Assembly: GCF_008974265.1 (NCBI RefSeq)
Contig: NZ_BKZW01000001.1
Span: forward strand, 4,181,504 to 4,245,503
Source of the DNA: Dictyobacter vulcani
GTDB taxonomy: Bacteria; Chloroflexota; Ktedonobacteria; Ktedonobacterales; Ktedonobacteraceae
Direction of reading: 5' to 3'
DNA: 64,000 nt
Position 1 is the stretch's first letter, and each line of letters begins with the position of its first letter. Below are positions 1 through 8,899 of this stretch, one piece after another. The position numbers and the translations under genes are program-made. The notes below the pieces were generated by a model. It did no database searches. It was not told the origin of the DNA and worked only from the letters and a program-made list of their open reading frames with translations.

Positions 1-180
1 GGCCAGTTCGATGACGGTTCCAGCCACCGGCGATGGCAGCTCTACGACCGCCTTATCTGTTTGTACAGCCACAATCTCTTGATCCTGGATCACATTATCG
101 CCAGGCTTGACTAACCAGCGGACGATCTCCGCTTCTGTAATACCTTCTCCCAGATCCGGAAGGTGAAACTCTACGGTCAT
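1..180 (-). CDS. 2-oxoacid dehydrogenase E2 subunit, N-terminal lipoyl domain (partial)
   Basis: This is the first 60 codons of a dihydrolipoamide acyltransferase; the rest lies beyond the window edge. The lipoyl domain carries the swinging lipoyl-lysine that shuttles acyl groups between E1, E2 and E3. The lysine sits in the motif TDKA, preceded by a typical DLGEGI start. The start ATG at 180 has an AGGAGC ribosome site 6 bases upstream. It follows the E1 beta gene by about 50 bases on the same strand, so the order E1 alpha-E1 beta-E2 is that of a pyruvate or branched-chain complex. The sequence shown cannot tell these substrates apart. Confidence 0.9.
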   Translation of the reverse strand, partial: MTVEFHLPDLGEGITEAEIVRWLVKPGDNVIQDQEIVAVQTDKAVVELPSPVAGTVIELA

Positions 181-232
181 TTTCAGCTCCTATGGACGGC
201 TTGCTTTTTTAGCGGTGTATAATCAGCCGCCA

Positions 233-1207
233 CTAGACGGTCATACTGGCTCTGGTGGCCTGGATGATGCGAGCGGCGCTCGGCACATGGTAATCTTCCA
301 GGATCACGGGGGAGACGACGTCGTAACCGGTGACGCGTACGACTGGAGCTTCGAGCCAGAACAGGGCTTTCTCGTTGATGGTGGCCACGATCTCAGCTCC
401 CACACCTGCGGTTTTCGGTGCCTCATGGACCACGATGGCGCGCCCGGTTTTTTCTACCGAGTGGATAATGGTCTCTGTATCAATGGGTGAGAGGGTGCGC
501 AGGTCAATGATCTCGGCTGAAATACCTTCGTCGGCCAGTAGCTCGGCTGCTTCCAGGGCGGTGGCGACCATGGCGCTCCAGGCGATAATCGTGATATCTG
601 TCCCTTCACGGACCACGGCGGCCTTTCCCAGTGGGACGGTATAGTGTCCGTCTGGTACCTCTTCGCGTTTGGCGCGATAGCCACGCAGGGGTTCCAGGAA
701 GACAACCGGATCAGGATCGTTGATGGCCGCGAGTAGCAGGCCTTTGGCATCGTAGGGAGTGGCTGGCGCGACTACTTTGAGTCCGGGGGCGTGCACGAAA
801 TGGGCCTCCAGTGCATCACCATGAAGCTCAAAGGCGCGCACACCGCCGCCAAAGGGAGCACGCATCACCAGCGGACAGGTGAAGCGGCCGCGTGAGCGTG
901 TGCGGATGCGGGCCGCCTGCAATAACAACTGTGCGAAGGATTGCATTGAGAAGCCGAGAAATTGAATCTCTGCCACTGGCTTTAAACCATAGGTCGCCAG
1001 GCCGATCGCGGTCCCGACGATGCCTGCCTCGGCCAGCGGGGTATCTACCACACGGTCCTCGCCGAAACGCTCGATCAAACCATCGGTGGCCCGGAAAACG
1101 CCGCCATTGCGGCCGACATCCTCTCCCATAACCATGACGTTCTCGTCGTCGAGCATCGCTACCTTTAGCGCGTCATTAATAGCCTCAATTAGATTGCGTT
1201 GGGTCAT
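233..1207 (-). CDS. 2-oxoacid dehydrogenase E1 component, beta subunit
   Basis: 324 residues, the usual length for the transketolase-like beta subunit of heterotetrameric E1. It opens with an ALKVAM...DDENVMVMGEDVG segment and continues through the Gly-rich stretch APFGGGVRAFE and the C-terminal transketolase domain (IDLRTLSPIDTETI). With the alpha subunit it performs the thiamine-diphosphate-dependent decarboxylation of a 2-oxoacid and reductive acylation of E2. The start overlaps the alpha-subunit stop by 4 bases (ATGA), indicating translational coupling, and an AAGGAG site lies 10 bases upstream. The substrate (pyruvate or branched-chain 2-oxoacids) is not resolved; the family assignment is secure. 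Confidence 0.93.
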   Translation of the reverse strand: MTQRNLIEAINDALKVAMLDDENVMVMGEDVGRNGGVFRATDGLIERFGEDRVVDTPLAEAGIVGTAIGLATYGLKPVAEIQFLGFSMQSFAQLLLQAARIRTRSRGRFTCPLVMRAPFGGGVRAFELHGDALEAHFVHAPGLKVVAPATPYDAKGLLLAAINDPDPVVFLEPLRGYRAKREEVPDGHYTVPLGKAAVVREGTDITIIAWSAMVATALEAAELLADEGISAEIIDLRTLSPIDTETIIHSVEKTGRAIVVHEAPKTAGVGAEIVATINEKALFWLEAPVVRVTGYDVVSPVILEDYHVPSAARIIQATRASMTV

Positions 1208-2309
1208 GGAAAAGTAACTCCTTTTTGTGTTGCCTTCAGATGGTCAAGGAGTTCTTGCCGTTGCTGATTCAGGATTGGGGTGGGCTCGGCATAGACCTGC
1301 TCGAACATGGTTTCAGGGGCGGGAATAGGCTCGGTCAGGGCAGTGGTGATGCTGCGGGCGATATATTCGCGTAACTCTTCTTCTAGCGCTCGCTGTCGTG
1401 TCTCGTCCCAGAGCTTTTCGCGCTCCAGACAGATACGCAGGCGTGTAATGGGATCGCGTTGATCTTTCCATTCGGTCAATTCACCAGCAGGTTGATAGCG
1501 CTGTGGATCATCGGCGGTAGAGTGAGGACCGAAGCGATAGGTGACGGCCTCGATCAGGGTTGGACCCTGGCCACTGCGGGCCTGTTTCAGGGCGGCCGTG
1601 GTTTCACGGTACATCGCCAGGACGTCGTTGCCATCTACCAGGCGGCCAGTAATGCCATAGGCCACAGCCTTCTGCGCGAGAGTCTCGCTGGCAGTCTGAC
1701 GTGAGCGTGGTACTGAGATCGCCCAGCCGTTATTCTGGCAGACCAGAACCACCGGAGCTTTAAAGACGCCCGCGAAGTTAGCGCCCTCGTGGAACGCGCC
1801 TTCTGAGGTGGCGCCATCGCCAAACATCGCCAGCGTAGCCGTTTTTGCCCGCTTCAGTTTCATACCCCAGGCTACACCAACTGCATGTGGAATCTGCTCG
1901 GCAATACCAATCTGCAAGCCGAAGACATTCACATCAGCCGGAATCGCGCCAGCTTTAGGATGGCCGCGGAAGAAGAGTGGAACGTGTTCGGGGGGAGTCC
2001 ATGGACAATACTGGCCAGCCCATCGCGATAGGAACTAAATAGCCAGTCATCCTGTTGTAGCGCCAGGCTACAGCCAACCTGGGCCGCCTCTTGTCCGGCG
2101 ACCGGAGCATACGTACATAGACGTCCCTGGCGTTGTAGGTGAATCAAACGTGTATCAAAAATACGCCCAAAGCTCATCCAGCGATACATCTCCAATAACA
2201 GTTCTGGGGATTCCTCTAGCTGCATGCCTGGTTGCAATGAGCCATCGGGTGCCAGAACGGAAATCGGCTCGGGTGGGCGTATATCCTGTTCATGTAGTGT
2301 GCTCGTCAT
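1204..2309 (-). CDS. 2-oxoacid dehydrogenase E1 component, alpha subunit (frameshifted)
   Basis: About 368 residues if read across one frame change. The N-terminal 126-codon frame ends in a wrong reading after SYRDGLASIVHGLP. The downstream frame resumes with the expected EHVPLFFRGHPKAGA and then VNVFGLQIG. The break falls at a run of six G at 1990-1995; seven would restore one frame. The thiamine diphosphate motif is present (GDGATSEGAFHEGAN through QNNGW). The substrate-contact HSTADDP loop near the C terminus matches the E1 alpha family. Start ATG 2309 has an AGGAAG site 5 bases upstream. First gene of the E1 alpha-E1 beta-E2 operon. Confidence 0.88.
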
Positions 2310-2474
2310 AGTCTACTTCCTGCACTTACTATTCATAGTATTTTCAGAGAAACCGCGCCCTTGCGGCCAGCCCTGGCAAGTTCATGTGACAAAAAAATAT
2401 GTTAATTATCCTATCCACGTATGCACATACCCCGAACCTGCCCGACTTTTTCTGACTGCATAGACTGTACTGGA

Positions 2475-2507
2475 AACTACCGTATCAACTTACGAGATAC
2501 GGTAGTT
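2475..2507 (-). terminator. Hairpin downstream of EthD gene
   Basis: Perfect 12-base arms (2475-2486 and 2496-2507) around a 9-base loop, 9 bases beyond the stop of the EthD-family gene. There is no strong T run after it on the minus strand, so it may be a weak terminator or an mRNA-stabilising hairpin. Confidence 0.5.
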
Positions 2508-2515
2508 ATTCCTAT

Positions 2516-2812
2516 TTATATAATCTCGGCAAAGGCGATCGTAACGCTACTGGGATCAGCAAAGTTGGGTAGATCGTCCGTGGTCGCCTGACCTTCTGGT
2601 GAACCAAGTCCAGCTTTACGCTCATCTTTATTGTTGAAATAAAGGGTCGCCATCAGATAATAAGGAGCACTCTTGCCCGAAAAGCGGCTAACCTCTACTT
2701 TTTGCAGACCTGGAATTTTTTTTACCAGGGGGATATGGGTTTCAAAGTAGTGTTTCTCGAACTTCTCACGGTCGGCTGGCTCTTTATATAGGGCCATCAT
2801 TGTGACTGTCAT
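2516..2812 (-). CDS. EthD family small protein
   Basis: About 98 residues. The pattern TVTMMALYKEPADREKFE then HYFETHIPLVKKIPGL, and the later YYLMATLYFNN, is that of the EthD ferredoxin-like alpha/beta-barrel family (PF07110). Members are found in degradation clusters, mostly without a firmly known reaction. An in-frame GTG exists at 2821, but the GAGGAG site would be too close to it, whereas ATG 2812 is about 9 bases away. The gene is divergent from the TetR gene and has a 24-base palindrome just upstream. It is therefore probably controlled with the paa operon. A role as a helper in phenylacetate or aromatic catabolism is inferred from position only. Confidence 0.8.
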   Translation of the reverse strand: MTVTMMALYKEPADREKFEKHYFETHIPLVKKIPGLQKVEVSRFSGKSAPYYLMATLYFNNKDERKAGLGSPEGQATTDDLPNFADPSSVTIAFAEII

Positions 2813-2832
2813 TGTCAACACTCTCCTCTTTG

Positions 2833-2856
2833 TATTTTTACCACGTGGTAAAAATA
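2833..2856. promoter_or_regulatory. Perfect 24-base palindrome, probable TetR-family operator
   Basis: Perfect dyad centred between 2844 and 2845 with core TACCACGTGGTA flanked by five T and five A. It lies between the divergent EthD and TetR genes, 20 bases from the EthD start. A related core, TACCAGGCGGTA, occurs at 3773-3784 before paaA. The shared core suggests one regulator for both promoters. Confidence 0.7.
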
Positions 2857-3049
2857 TATCCTAATACGCCATTAAAAGTCAATATTTAATTTTGTCTACT
2901 TTACGTTATGCTAAAATAGCAAGAATTGAGATTGCCTGACTCTCCTGCAAACTTGAACGTTCGGCAGTATGCCTTACAGGATCGTGCTATGATGCGTAAT
3001 GGAAGCTGACAATCCCTTCATAATAAATATACAGCAGGAAACAAATTTT

Positions 3050-3703
3050 ATGAAACAGCATGTACAGAAGCTATCAAGCAGTCAGCGAGGGCGTAAGCAG
3101 GATGGCCAGGGTGAGGTGGTGAAGCGGACGCGTTTAACGCAGAAAGCGATTGTTGAGGTGGCGGCCCGTCTTTTCGCGGAACGTGGCTTTGGCGCGACCA
3201 GCCTCAACGATATCGCGGATGAACTGGGTGTCACCAAGGTTGCGCTTTACTATCACGTCAAAAACAAAGAAGAGATCCTGCGTCTGGTCTATCTGACCGT
3301 GCTCAATATCGCTGAGGAGCCGCTGCGGCGTATTGTTGAGTCCGAGCTACCTGCTCGGGAAAAGCTACAGCATGCGATTGAGCACCACATTGCTATTACC
3401 GCCAATACTTCTCCGGCCGTCACCGTTTTTTATCGCGAACAGGCCCATCTCTCCGGACCCTTTGCGCGTGAAATCGCGCTACGTGAAAAAGATTATGAGC
3501 GCTACTTTGAACAGATCTTGCAAGAAGGTATCACTCAGAAGATCTTCAAGCCTGATTTTGATTCCCAAATAGTCACCTTTGGTCTGCTCGGTATGTGCCA
3601 CTGGCTTTCCCACTGGTATAAATCAGACGGGCGCTATACCCATCAACAGATTGCTACCATGTTCATTGGCATGATTGAAGGTGGCCTGCTTACCACCCCA
3701 TAG
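3050..3703 (+). CDS. TetR family transcriptional regulator, probable paa repressor
   Basis: About 217 residues. A tetR-type helix-turn-helix is clear: TRLTQKAIVEVAARLFAERG, then TSLNDIADELGVTKVALYYH, followed by a ligand-binding helical domain. A longer in-frame start exists at 2999 but has no ribosome site; ATG 3050 has AGGA 11 bases upstream, so the start is uncertain. It sits between the divergent EthD gene and the paa operon, and related palindromes lie on both sides. TetR-type PaaR repressors that respond to phenylacetyl-CoA are known from Thermus, so the same role is inferred here. DNA-binding assignment is secure; ligand is not. Confidence 0.85.
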   Translation: MKQHVQKLSSSQRGRKQDGQGEVVKRTRLTQKAIVEVAARLFAERGFGATSLNDIADELGVTKVALYYHVKNKEEILRLVYLTVLNIAEEPLRRIVESELPAREKLQHAIEHHIAITANTSPAVTVFYREQAHLSGPFAREIALREKDYERYFEQILQEGITQKIFKPDFDSQIVTFGLLGMCHWLSHWYKSDGRYTHQQIATMFIGMIEGGLLTTP

Positions 3704-3766
3704 CGGATTATACTGACCGATAAAATTATTTCTGTTATTGATTGACTTTTTAATCTTTCTCTTTTA

Positions 3767-3802
3767 TATTTTTACCAGGCGGTAGAATTTTAGTGATATA
3801 AT
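3767..3802 (+). promoter_or_regulatory. paa operon promoter with operator
   Basis: An imperfect palindrome (core TACCAGGCGGTA, 3773-3784) lies just upstream of a perfect TATAAT -10 hexamer at 3797-3802. No good -35 is seen; the palindrome occupies its place, so bound repressor would block polymerase directly. The -10 is 63 bases before the paaA ATG. Confidence 0.65.
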
Positions 3803-3864
3803 ACGTTATCAAGCCGTTATTGCATATCCCGTGCCTCCGGGAAAGAGAGAGGGAAAGAGATTTT

Positions 3865-4806
3865 ATGATTCAGGATAATGTTGAGGCGCGAACAGCGCAG
3901 TTCCGTGACTATCTGGCCGCAGGAGGCAAGGTTGAGGCTACTGATTGGATGCCGGATGCCTATCGACAGTCATTAATACGCTTCATTGAGATGCATGCGA
4001 ACTCTGAGTTAATGGGAGCTCTGCCTGAGCGCGATTGGATTATGCGGGCTCCGACGATTCATCGCAAGCTGGCTCTGACCGCGAAGATTCAGGATGAGGT
4101 GGGGCATGCGGAATTGCTGTACCGGTTGGTTGAAGATCTGGGTAAGCCTCGTAGTGCCTGTCTGGATGATCTGATCGCGGGCAAGGGCAAATTCCACAAT
4201 ACCTTCCATTATGCGACCTATAGCTGGGCGGATGTTGGTATTATCGCCTGGTTGGTAGATGCGGCGGCGATTGTCTCGCAGCATGCTTTACGTGATAGCA
4301 GCTATGCTCCCTATGCACGCACTATGCAGAAAATTTGCTGGGAAGAATCATTCCACATGATGCACGGGCGCGACATGATTATCACTATGATGAATGGTAC
4401 CGATGCGCAGCGTCAGATGGTGCAGGAGTCGCTGGATCGCTGGTGGCCCGCGCTGATGGTTTTCCATGGTCCTGCTACCCCACCCGAAAAAGATAAAGAT
4501 TTGCAGTGGTGGCGCATTAAAGCGAAAGCCAACGAAGAGTTGCGCCAGGAATTCTTGAATGTCCAGGTTCCACGCTTACGCGAGGTCGGACTGGTGATTC
4601 CTGATCCAGAGCTACGCTACGATGCCGAACAGGGCCGCTGGCTGTATGGTGAGCCACAATGGGATGTTTTGCGTGCGATCTCCCGTAACCAGGGTCCCGC
4701 TTCCGCTGAGCGCATTGGCTTCCGCCGCCTCTCCTATGAAGATGGTCAATGGGTACGTCAGGTTATGCAGCAACGCTCGCTGGCCACCCAGGCCAACATC
4801 GCCTGA
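3865..4806 (+). CDS. paaA: Ring-1,2-phenylacetyl-CoA epoxidase, subunit PaaA
   Basis: 313 residues, as expected for the catalytic diiron subunit that converts phenylacetyl-CoA to the ring-1,2-epoxide. The ferritin-like carboxylate/histidine motifs are visible: AKIQDEVGHAELLYR and, later, CWEESFHMMHGRD. The reading frame extends to a TTG at 3820 through an Arg/Glu-repeat stretch that is really the purine-rich leader. ATG 3865, preceded by GAGAGGGAAAGAGA, is the sensible start. It is the first gene of paaA-B-C-D-thiolase-paaG, expressed from the promoter ending at 3802. PaaA pairs with PaaC in the catalytic heterodimer. Confidence 0.95.
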   Translation: MIQDNVEARTAQFRDYLAAGGKVEATDWMPDAYRQSLIRFIEMHANSELMGALPERDWIMRAPTIHRKLALTAKIQDEVGHAELLYRLVEDLGKPRSACLDDLIAGKGKFHNTFHYATYSWADVGIIAWLVDAAAIVSQHALRDSSYAPYARTMQKICWEESFHMMHGRDMIITMMNGTDAQRQMVQESLDRWWPALMVFHGPATPPEKDKDLQWWRIKAKANEELRQEFLNVQVPRLREVGLVIPDPELRYDAEQGRWLYGEPQWDVLRAISRNQGPASAERIGFRRLSYEDGQWVRQVMQQRSLATQANIA

Positions 4807-4825
4807 AGTCGAGAAAGAGGAAACT

Positions 4826-5410
4826 ATGTTGGAGCCCAATGCCTTATCTACGGCTTACTCGACCTCAGTCGATGAGGGCGAGGTGTTTGAAATTTTTCAA
4901 CAGGCTGGCCGCGATCCTCTGCCACGTCATGGTGGCAACCTGCGCGCGCCCGATCCAGAACTGGCGGTCCACTATGCCCGCGAGTTTTATGGTCGTCGGC
5001 AGGAGAGCGATAAGATCTGGATTATTCCACGCCGCCGGATGGTCGAACTTCTGGCTGATGCGAATCCCGCTGCCGTAGCTGAACAAGCCGCCAGCGAAGT
5101 GTCAGGCACTCCAGAAACCTTTGCGCTCTTTGCGCAACAGCAGCCAGGGCGGCCCATGCTCTGGCTCCATAACCTGGAAGCTTCCGGCCTTGCTGAGGCC
5201 GAGGCTGCTGCGTTACAACTGGCCAGAGAGCATGCAGGTGTTTACCTGCGCTTCTGGCTCTGTCCATTGGCGGCTATTGCTCTCCTGGATCTGCCAGACC
5301 TGCTTAAGCCGCCGCTGGATCGTTCATATCGCCGCCTGGATGGTTACGATATCCGTGAAAAATTAGCACAGGCCCGCCAGCGTGTGAAGGCCGAGGAAGC
5401 GAGTCACTGA
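4826..5410 (+). CDS. paaB: Phenylacetyl-CoA epoxidase subunit PaaB with C-terminal extension
   Basis: 194 residues. Residues about 15-75 match PaaB: EVFEIFQQAGRDPLPRHGGN, then APDPELAVHYAREFYGRR and KIWIIPRRRM. Enterobacterial PaaB is about 95 residues, so roughly 100 residues here are extra. The extension is Ala/Leu-rich (PMLWLHNLEA, AALQLAREHAGVYLRFWLCP, then RRLDGYDIREKLAQARQ) and its function is unknown. PaaB bridges PaaAC dimers and does not bind iron. The start ATG 4826 follows AAAGAGG. The stop overlaps the paaC start by one base. No base-composition change marks the extension. Confidence 0.88.
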   Translation: MLEPNALSTAYSTSVDEGEVFEIFQQAGRDPLPRHGGNLRAPDPELAVHYAREFYGRRQESDKIWIIPRRRMVELLADANPAAVAEQAASEVSGTPETFALFAQQQPGRPMLWLHNLEASGLAEAEAAALQLAREHAGVYLRFWLCPLAAIALLDLPDLLKPPLDRSYRRLDGYDIREKLAQARQRVKAEEASH

Positions 5411-6263
5411 TGATGAAGATGGCGGATGCCACCAGTGTGCCTGTTGAGCTCAGGCAGCCTTTAAGTAACATGCTGCTGGCCCTGGCCGATGATGAATTTA
5501 TCCTGGGCTACTGGGATTCAGAATGGACCGGCGTGGCGCCGATGCTGGAAGAAGATGTGGCCTGTAGCTCTATTGCTCAGGATGAGATTGGTCATGCCCG
5601 ACTTTTTTATCAAGAGGTGGCGGCTTTAACCGGTGTCAGTCCTGATGATATTGCTTATGGTCGCAAGATTGAAGACTATCGCCAGATTCAACTGGTAGAA
5701 CATCGGCGTGGCAACTGGGCTTTTACCATCGCTCGTCGTTTCTACTATGAGACGGCGATCAGATCGCTCGCGATCTGGCCAGCCTGCAAGGTTCGGTCTA
5801 TGCACCATTGGCCCAGGCAATCGCCAAGATCCAGCGGGAAGAGACATATCACCAGATGCATATTGGCACCTGGCTGCAACGCCTGGCCAATGGCACTCCC
5901 GAAGCTCGCCAGTTATTAGAGCAGGCCCTGGTCCAACTCTGGCCGGATGCTCTGGGGATCTTTGAGCCGTTTGCCGACGAGGAGACTCTGCTGGCGGCTG
6001 GTATCCTTCCTGACGCATCAGAAGTCTTGCAGCAGCAGTGGTTGAGTAGTATCGCTCCCATCATCACGCAATTGAATTTGCCTGTCCCTCTGGAGCGTGT
6101 CTCGCGTGCTGGTGTTGCGGAAGACCGGGATCGCGCAGAGGTGCTAAGATCTACTGTACCAGCCCGCTATGGTGGTCGCCAGGGACAGCATAACGCGGAC
6201 TTCGCGGACCTGTGGGAGCAGATGACGATGGTCTATCGCCTGGATCCTCAGGCTAGCTGGTAG
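5410..6263 (+). CDS. paaC: Phenylacetyl-CoA epoxidase subunit PaaC (frameshifted)
   Basis: About 284 residues across one frame change. The first frame carries DDEFILGYWDSEW and IAQDEIGHARLFYQE, and the region up to FYYETA reads well. It then degenerates. The second frame resumes with DQIARDLASLQGSVYAPLAQ and AKIQREETYHQMHIGTW. One missing base near 5757 (gcg-atc instead of gcN-gat) explains it. PaaC is the structural, non-catalytic ferritin-like partner of PaaA. The ATG at 5410 overlaps the paaB stop by one base, so the two are translationally coupled. All four epoxidase core genes paaA-D are contiguous, but no paaE reductase gene follows. Confidence 0.9.
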
Positions 6264-6285
6264 TTACACGCACAGGAGGTGTACG

Positions 6286-6807
6286 ATGTCTGAGCCAATT
6301 CCAATACCAACCAATCAAGTAGTCACCGAGCAGCAGGTCTGGGATGCTCTGCGGACGGTACCAGATCCAGAATTGCCGGCGATTTCGGTGGTGGATATGG
6401 GAATTGTGCGCCGCATCGAGATTGATAGCGAGCCCACGGCTCTGCGCGTCACGATTACACCTACCTTTGCAGGCTGTCCTGCGCTCAGCCAGATCCAATT
6501 GACGATTCGCGAGTGTTTGTTGCAGTTCACTACAAATGTCGAGGTGCTGGTGAGCATGGAGCAATCCTGGACCAGTGATATGTTGAGTGAGGAAGCTCAG
6601 GAGAAGCTCAGACACGTCGGGATCGCGCCGCCACCAAAGGTCGGCCGTGGACCGCTCTTACCTGTGCTGATGCAGAAGCCACTCACCTGTCCTTATTGTG
6701 GTTCGCAACAGACCAGCCTGGAAAATACGTTTGGGCCTACTCCCTGTCGGGCTATTGCCTACTGCGCGAACTGTCACCAACCTTTTGAACAATTCAAGCC
6801 GATTTAA
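6286..6807 (+). CDS. paaD: PaaD, iron-sulfur assembly factor of the epoxidase
   Basis: 173 residues. The N-terminal half is the MIP18/DUF59 fold (VPDPELPAISVVDMGIVRRI; TPTFAGCPALSQIQ). The C-terminal part carries the PaaD cysteine pattern, CPYCGSQQ, then CRAIAYCANC, a zinc-ribbon-like knuckle. PaaD is needed for maturation of the epoxidase, probably of the reductase iron-sulfur cluster or the diiron centre. A strong CAGGAGGTG site lies 4 bases before ATG 6286, and the gene follows paaC by 22 bases. Alternative: a general SufT-like protein, but the C-terminal cysteines and context favour PaaD. Confidence 0.92.
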   Translation: MSEPIPIPTNQVVTEQQVWDALRTVPDPELPAISVVDMGIVRRIEIDSEPTALRVTITPTFAGCPALSQIQLTIRECLLQFTTNVEVLVSMEQSWTSDMLSEEAQEKLRHVGIAPPPKVGRGPLLPVLMQKPLTCPYCGSQQTSLENTFGPTPCRAIAYCANCHQPFEQFKPI

Positions 6808-6849
6808 GCTTGTCGTATCCTCCAAAGAAGTGGGAAGGAAATCATATTT

Positions 6850-8055
6850 ATGTCACAGGAAGCAGTGATTCTGGCCGCTGTCCGTACCCCGATCGGGCGC
6901 TATAATGGTGTCCTTAAAGATGTTCGTCCTGATGATCTGGCGGCTCTGGCTATCCATGAGGCCGTCAAGCGCGCCGGGATTGCGGGCGATGAGATCGAGG
7001 ATGTAATCCTGGGTTGCGCCAATCAGGCGGGTGAAGATAACCGCAACGTGGCGCGGATGTCCCTGCTCTTAGCGGGACTCCCTGTTACAGTAGCCGGTCA
7101 GACCGTTAATCGTCTCTGTGGCTCTGGTTTGCAGGCGGTCAATACCGCCTCCCAGGCTATCTGGTCTGAGCAGGGAGCGTTATTTGTGGCTGGCGGCGTC
7201 GAGAGTATGACGCGTGCCCCATTTGTGATGGGCAAAGCCGAAGCGGCCTATCCCCGCGGCAATATCACCATGTACGATACCACCCTGGGCTGGCGCTTCA
7301 CCAATCCTCGCCTGGCTGAACAGTATTATCCATATAGTATGGGTGAAACCGCCGAAAATGTGGCCGAGCGCCACGGGCTGTCCCGGGCCGAACAGGATGA
7401 GTTTGCTTTGCGCAGCCAGCAGCGGGCCGTGGCGGCTCAGGAAGCCGGGCGCTTTGCCGACGAACTGATAGCAGTAAGCGTGCCCCAGAAAAAAGGTGAG
7501 CCGCTCAGCATTATCAAGGATGAGCATCCGCGCGCCGATACCTCACTGGCAGCCCTGAGCAAACTCAGGCCAGCCTTTAAAAAAGATGGTGGCACTGTGA
7601 CTGCGGGCAACTCGGCCGGCATCAATGATGGCGCGGCCGCCCTGATCCTTGCCTCCCGCGAGTATGCTCAATCCCATCAGCTCAAACCGCTGGCCCGCAT
7701 CGTCTCGACCGCCGTCGCTGGAGTTGATCCCGCCTACATGGGGCTCGGACCCATTCCTGCGGCCCGCAAGGCCCTGCAACGCGCTGGCCTCTCGATTGCC
7801 GATATGGATCTGGTAGAGTTGAACGAAGCCTTTGCTGCCCAATCCCTGCAATGTATGCGTGAGCTAGAGATTCCTGTCGAGAAGCTGAATGTCAATGGTG
7901 GGGCCATCGCGCTTGGACATCCACTCGGTGCCTCTGGCGCACGTATCCTGACCACACTGCTGTATGAGCTGCGCCGTCGCAATGGACGTTACGGCCTGGC
8001 CTGTATGTGTATTGGCGTTGGTCAGGGCATTGCTACCATTATTGAACGACTCTAA
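6850..8055 (+). CDS. paaJ: 3-oxoadipyl-CoA/acetyl-CoA thiolase
   Basis: 401 residues, full thiolase length. Active-site residues are in place: nucleophilic Cys in RLCGSGLQ (about residue 90), His in GGAIALGHPLGASGAR and the second Cys in CMCIGVGQG. In the paa pathway this enzyme cleaves 3-oxoadipyl-CoA to succinyl-CoA and acetyl-CoA, and acts on the 2,3-dehydro form after ring opening. Position between paaD and paaG and close resemblance to PaaJ/PcaF sequences support this over a general acetoacetyl-CoA thiolase, though specificity cannot be proven from sequence. AAGGAA precedes ATG 6850. Confidence 0.88.
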   Translation: MSQEAVILAAVRTPIGRYNGVLKDVRPDDLAALAIHEAVKRAGIAGDEIEDVILGCANQAGEDNRNVARMSLLLAGLPVTVAGQTVNRLCGSGLQAVNTASQAIWSEQGALFVAGGVESMTRAPFVMGKAEAAYPRGNITMYDTTLGWRFTNPRLAEQYYPYSMGETAENVAERHGLSRAEQDEFALRSQQRAVAAQEAGRFADELIAVSVPQKKGEPLSIIKDEHPRADTSLAALSKLRPAFKKDGGTVTAGNSAGINDGAAALILASREYAQSHQLKPLARIVSTAVAGVDPAYMGLGPIPAARKALQRAGLSIADMDLVELNEAFAAQSLQCMRELEIPVEKLNVNGGAIALGHPLGASGARILTTLLYELRRRNGRYGLACMCIGVGQGIATIIERL

Positions 8056-8121
8056 TCTAGCACTTGCTTCGTGTGAGTTATAATGATGGAATAGTTCATT
8101 TATGGGAGGATGTGCATACGT

Positions 8122-8886
8122 ATGACGATTATATCGCAACAGCAAGAGGGGGTTTTGACCCTGACCTTGAATCGTCCAGAGGCCTTGAATGCCGTTACGA
8201 CCGAGATGCTGGTTGAACTGGGTAATGCTCTGGAACAGGCTCAGGATCCCGCGGTCCGTGTGGTTGTACTCACTGGATCTGGCCGAGCTTTTTCGGTGGG
8301 ACAGGATCTGAAAGAGGTGCAGGGGCGCAATGTGTCGTTTCAGGCGCACTTGAGCCACTATAATCGCGTGATCAAGTTGTTGCAGCAACTGGAGAAGCCA
8401 GTTCTGGCGGCTGTTAATGGGGCGGCAGCTGGTGCTGGCTTTTCATTGACGCTGGCCTGCGATCTGCGCCTGGCCTCGGAAAAAGCCTTTTTTACGCCGG
8501 CTTTTAGTCGCATTGGCCTGGTTCCGGATAGTGGCATGAGTTATTTTCTACCGCGCATTATTGGCTGGACCAAAGCCTATGACCTGATGACTTTTTCACC
8601 ACGTATAAGTGGAGAGGAAGCGTTTGAGATGGGACTGGTGGATCGTATCTTTCCCGCTGAGGGCTTTGAGAAAGATATCCGCTTATTCGCTACCGAATTG
8701 GCTCAGGGTCCTACACTGTCCTTTGGTCTGACCAAACAGCTCCTGCGCCGTAGCGCCAGCTCCAGCCTTGAAGATATGCTGGATTATGAGGCAGAAATGC
8801 AAGAGATTGCTGGCCGGAGCCAGGACCATGCTGAAGGCCTCCAGGCTTTTCTGGAGAAGCGTGCACCGCGTTTTAGCGGTCAGTAA
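8122..8886 (+). CDS. paaG: Enoyl-CoA hydratase/isomerase, probable PaaG
   Basis: 254 residues, crotonase fold. The CoA-binding and oxyanion-hole segments read GSGRAFSVGQDLKE and NGAAAGAGFSLTLACDLRLAS. FSRIGLVPDSGMSYF carries the Asp position that is catalytic in PaaG-type isomerases. PaaG isomerises ring-1,2-epoxyphenylacetyl-CoA to the oxepin form. An in-frame ATG at 8110 directly abuts the GGGAGG site, so ATG 8122, 12 bases away, is the likelier start. It is the last gene of the operon before a strong hairpin. PaaZ, PaaH, PaaF and PaaK are not in the window. Confidence 0.85.
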   Translation: MTIISQQQEGVLTLTLNRPEALNAVTTEMLVELGNALEQAQDPAVRVVVLTGSGRAFSVGQDLKEVQGRNVSFQAHLSHYNRVIKLLQQLEKPVLAAVNGAAAGAGFSLTLACDLRLASEKAFFTPAFSRIGLVPDSGMSYFLPRIIGWTKAYDLMTFSPRISGEEAFEMGLVDRIFPAEGFEKDIRLFATELAQGPTLSFGLTKQLLRRSASSSLEDMLDYEAEMQEIAGRSQDHAEGLQAFLEKRAPRFSGQ

Positions 8887-8899
8887 AAGTATAAGCAGT

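Noticed and set aside
233..1217. Plus-strand ORFs inside the E1 beta gene
   Set aside because: They are antisense shadows of a well-conserved gene.
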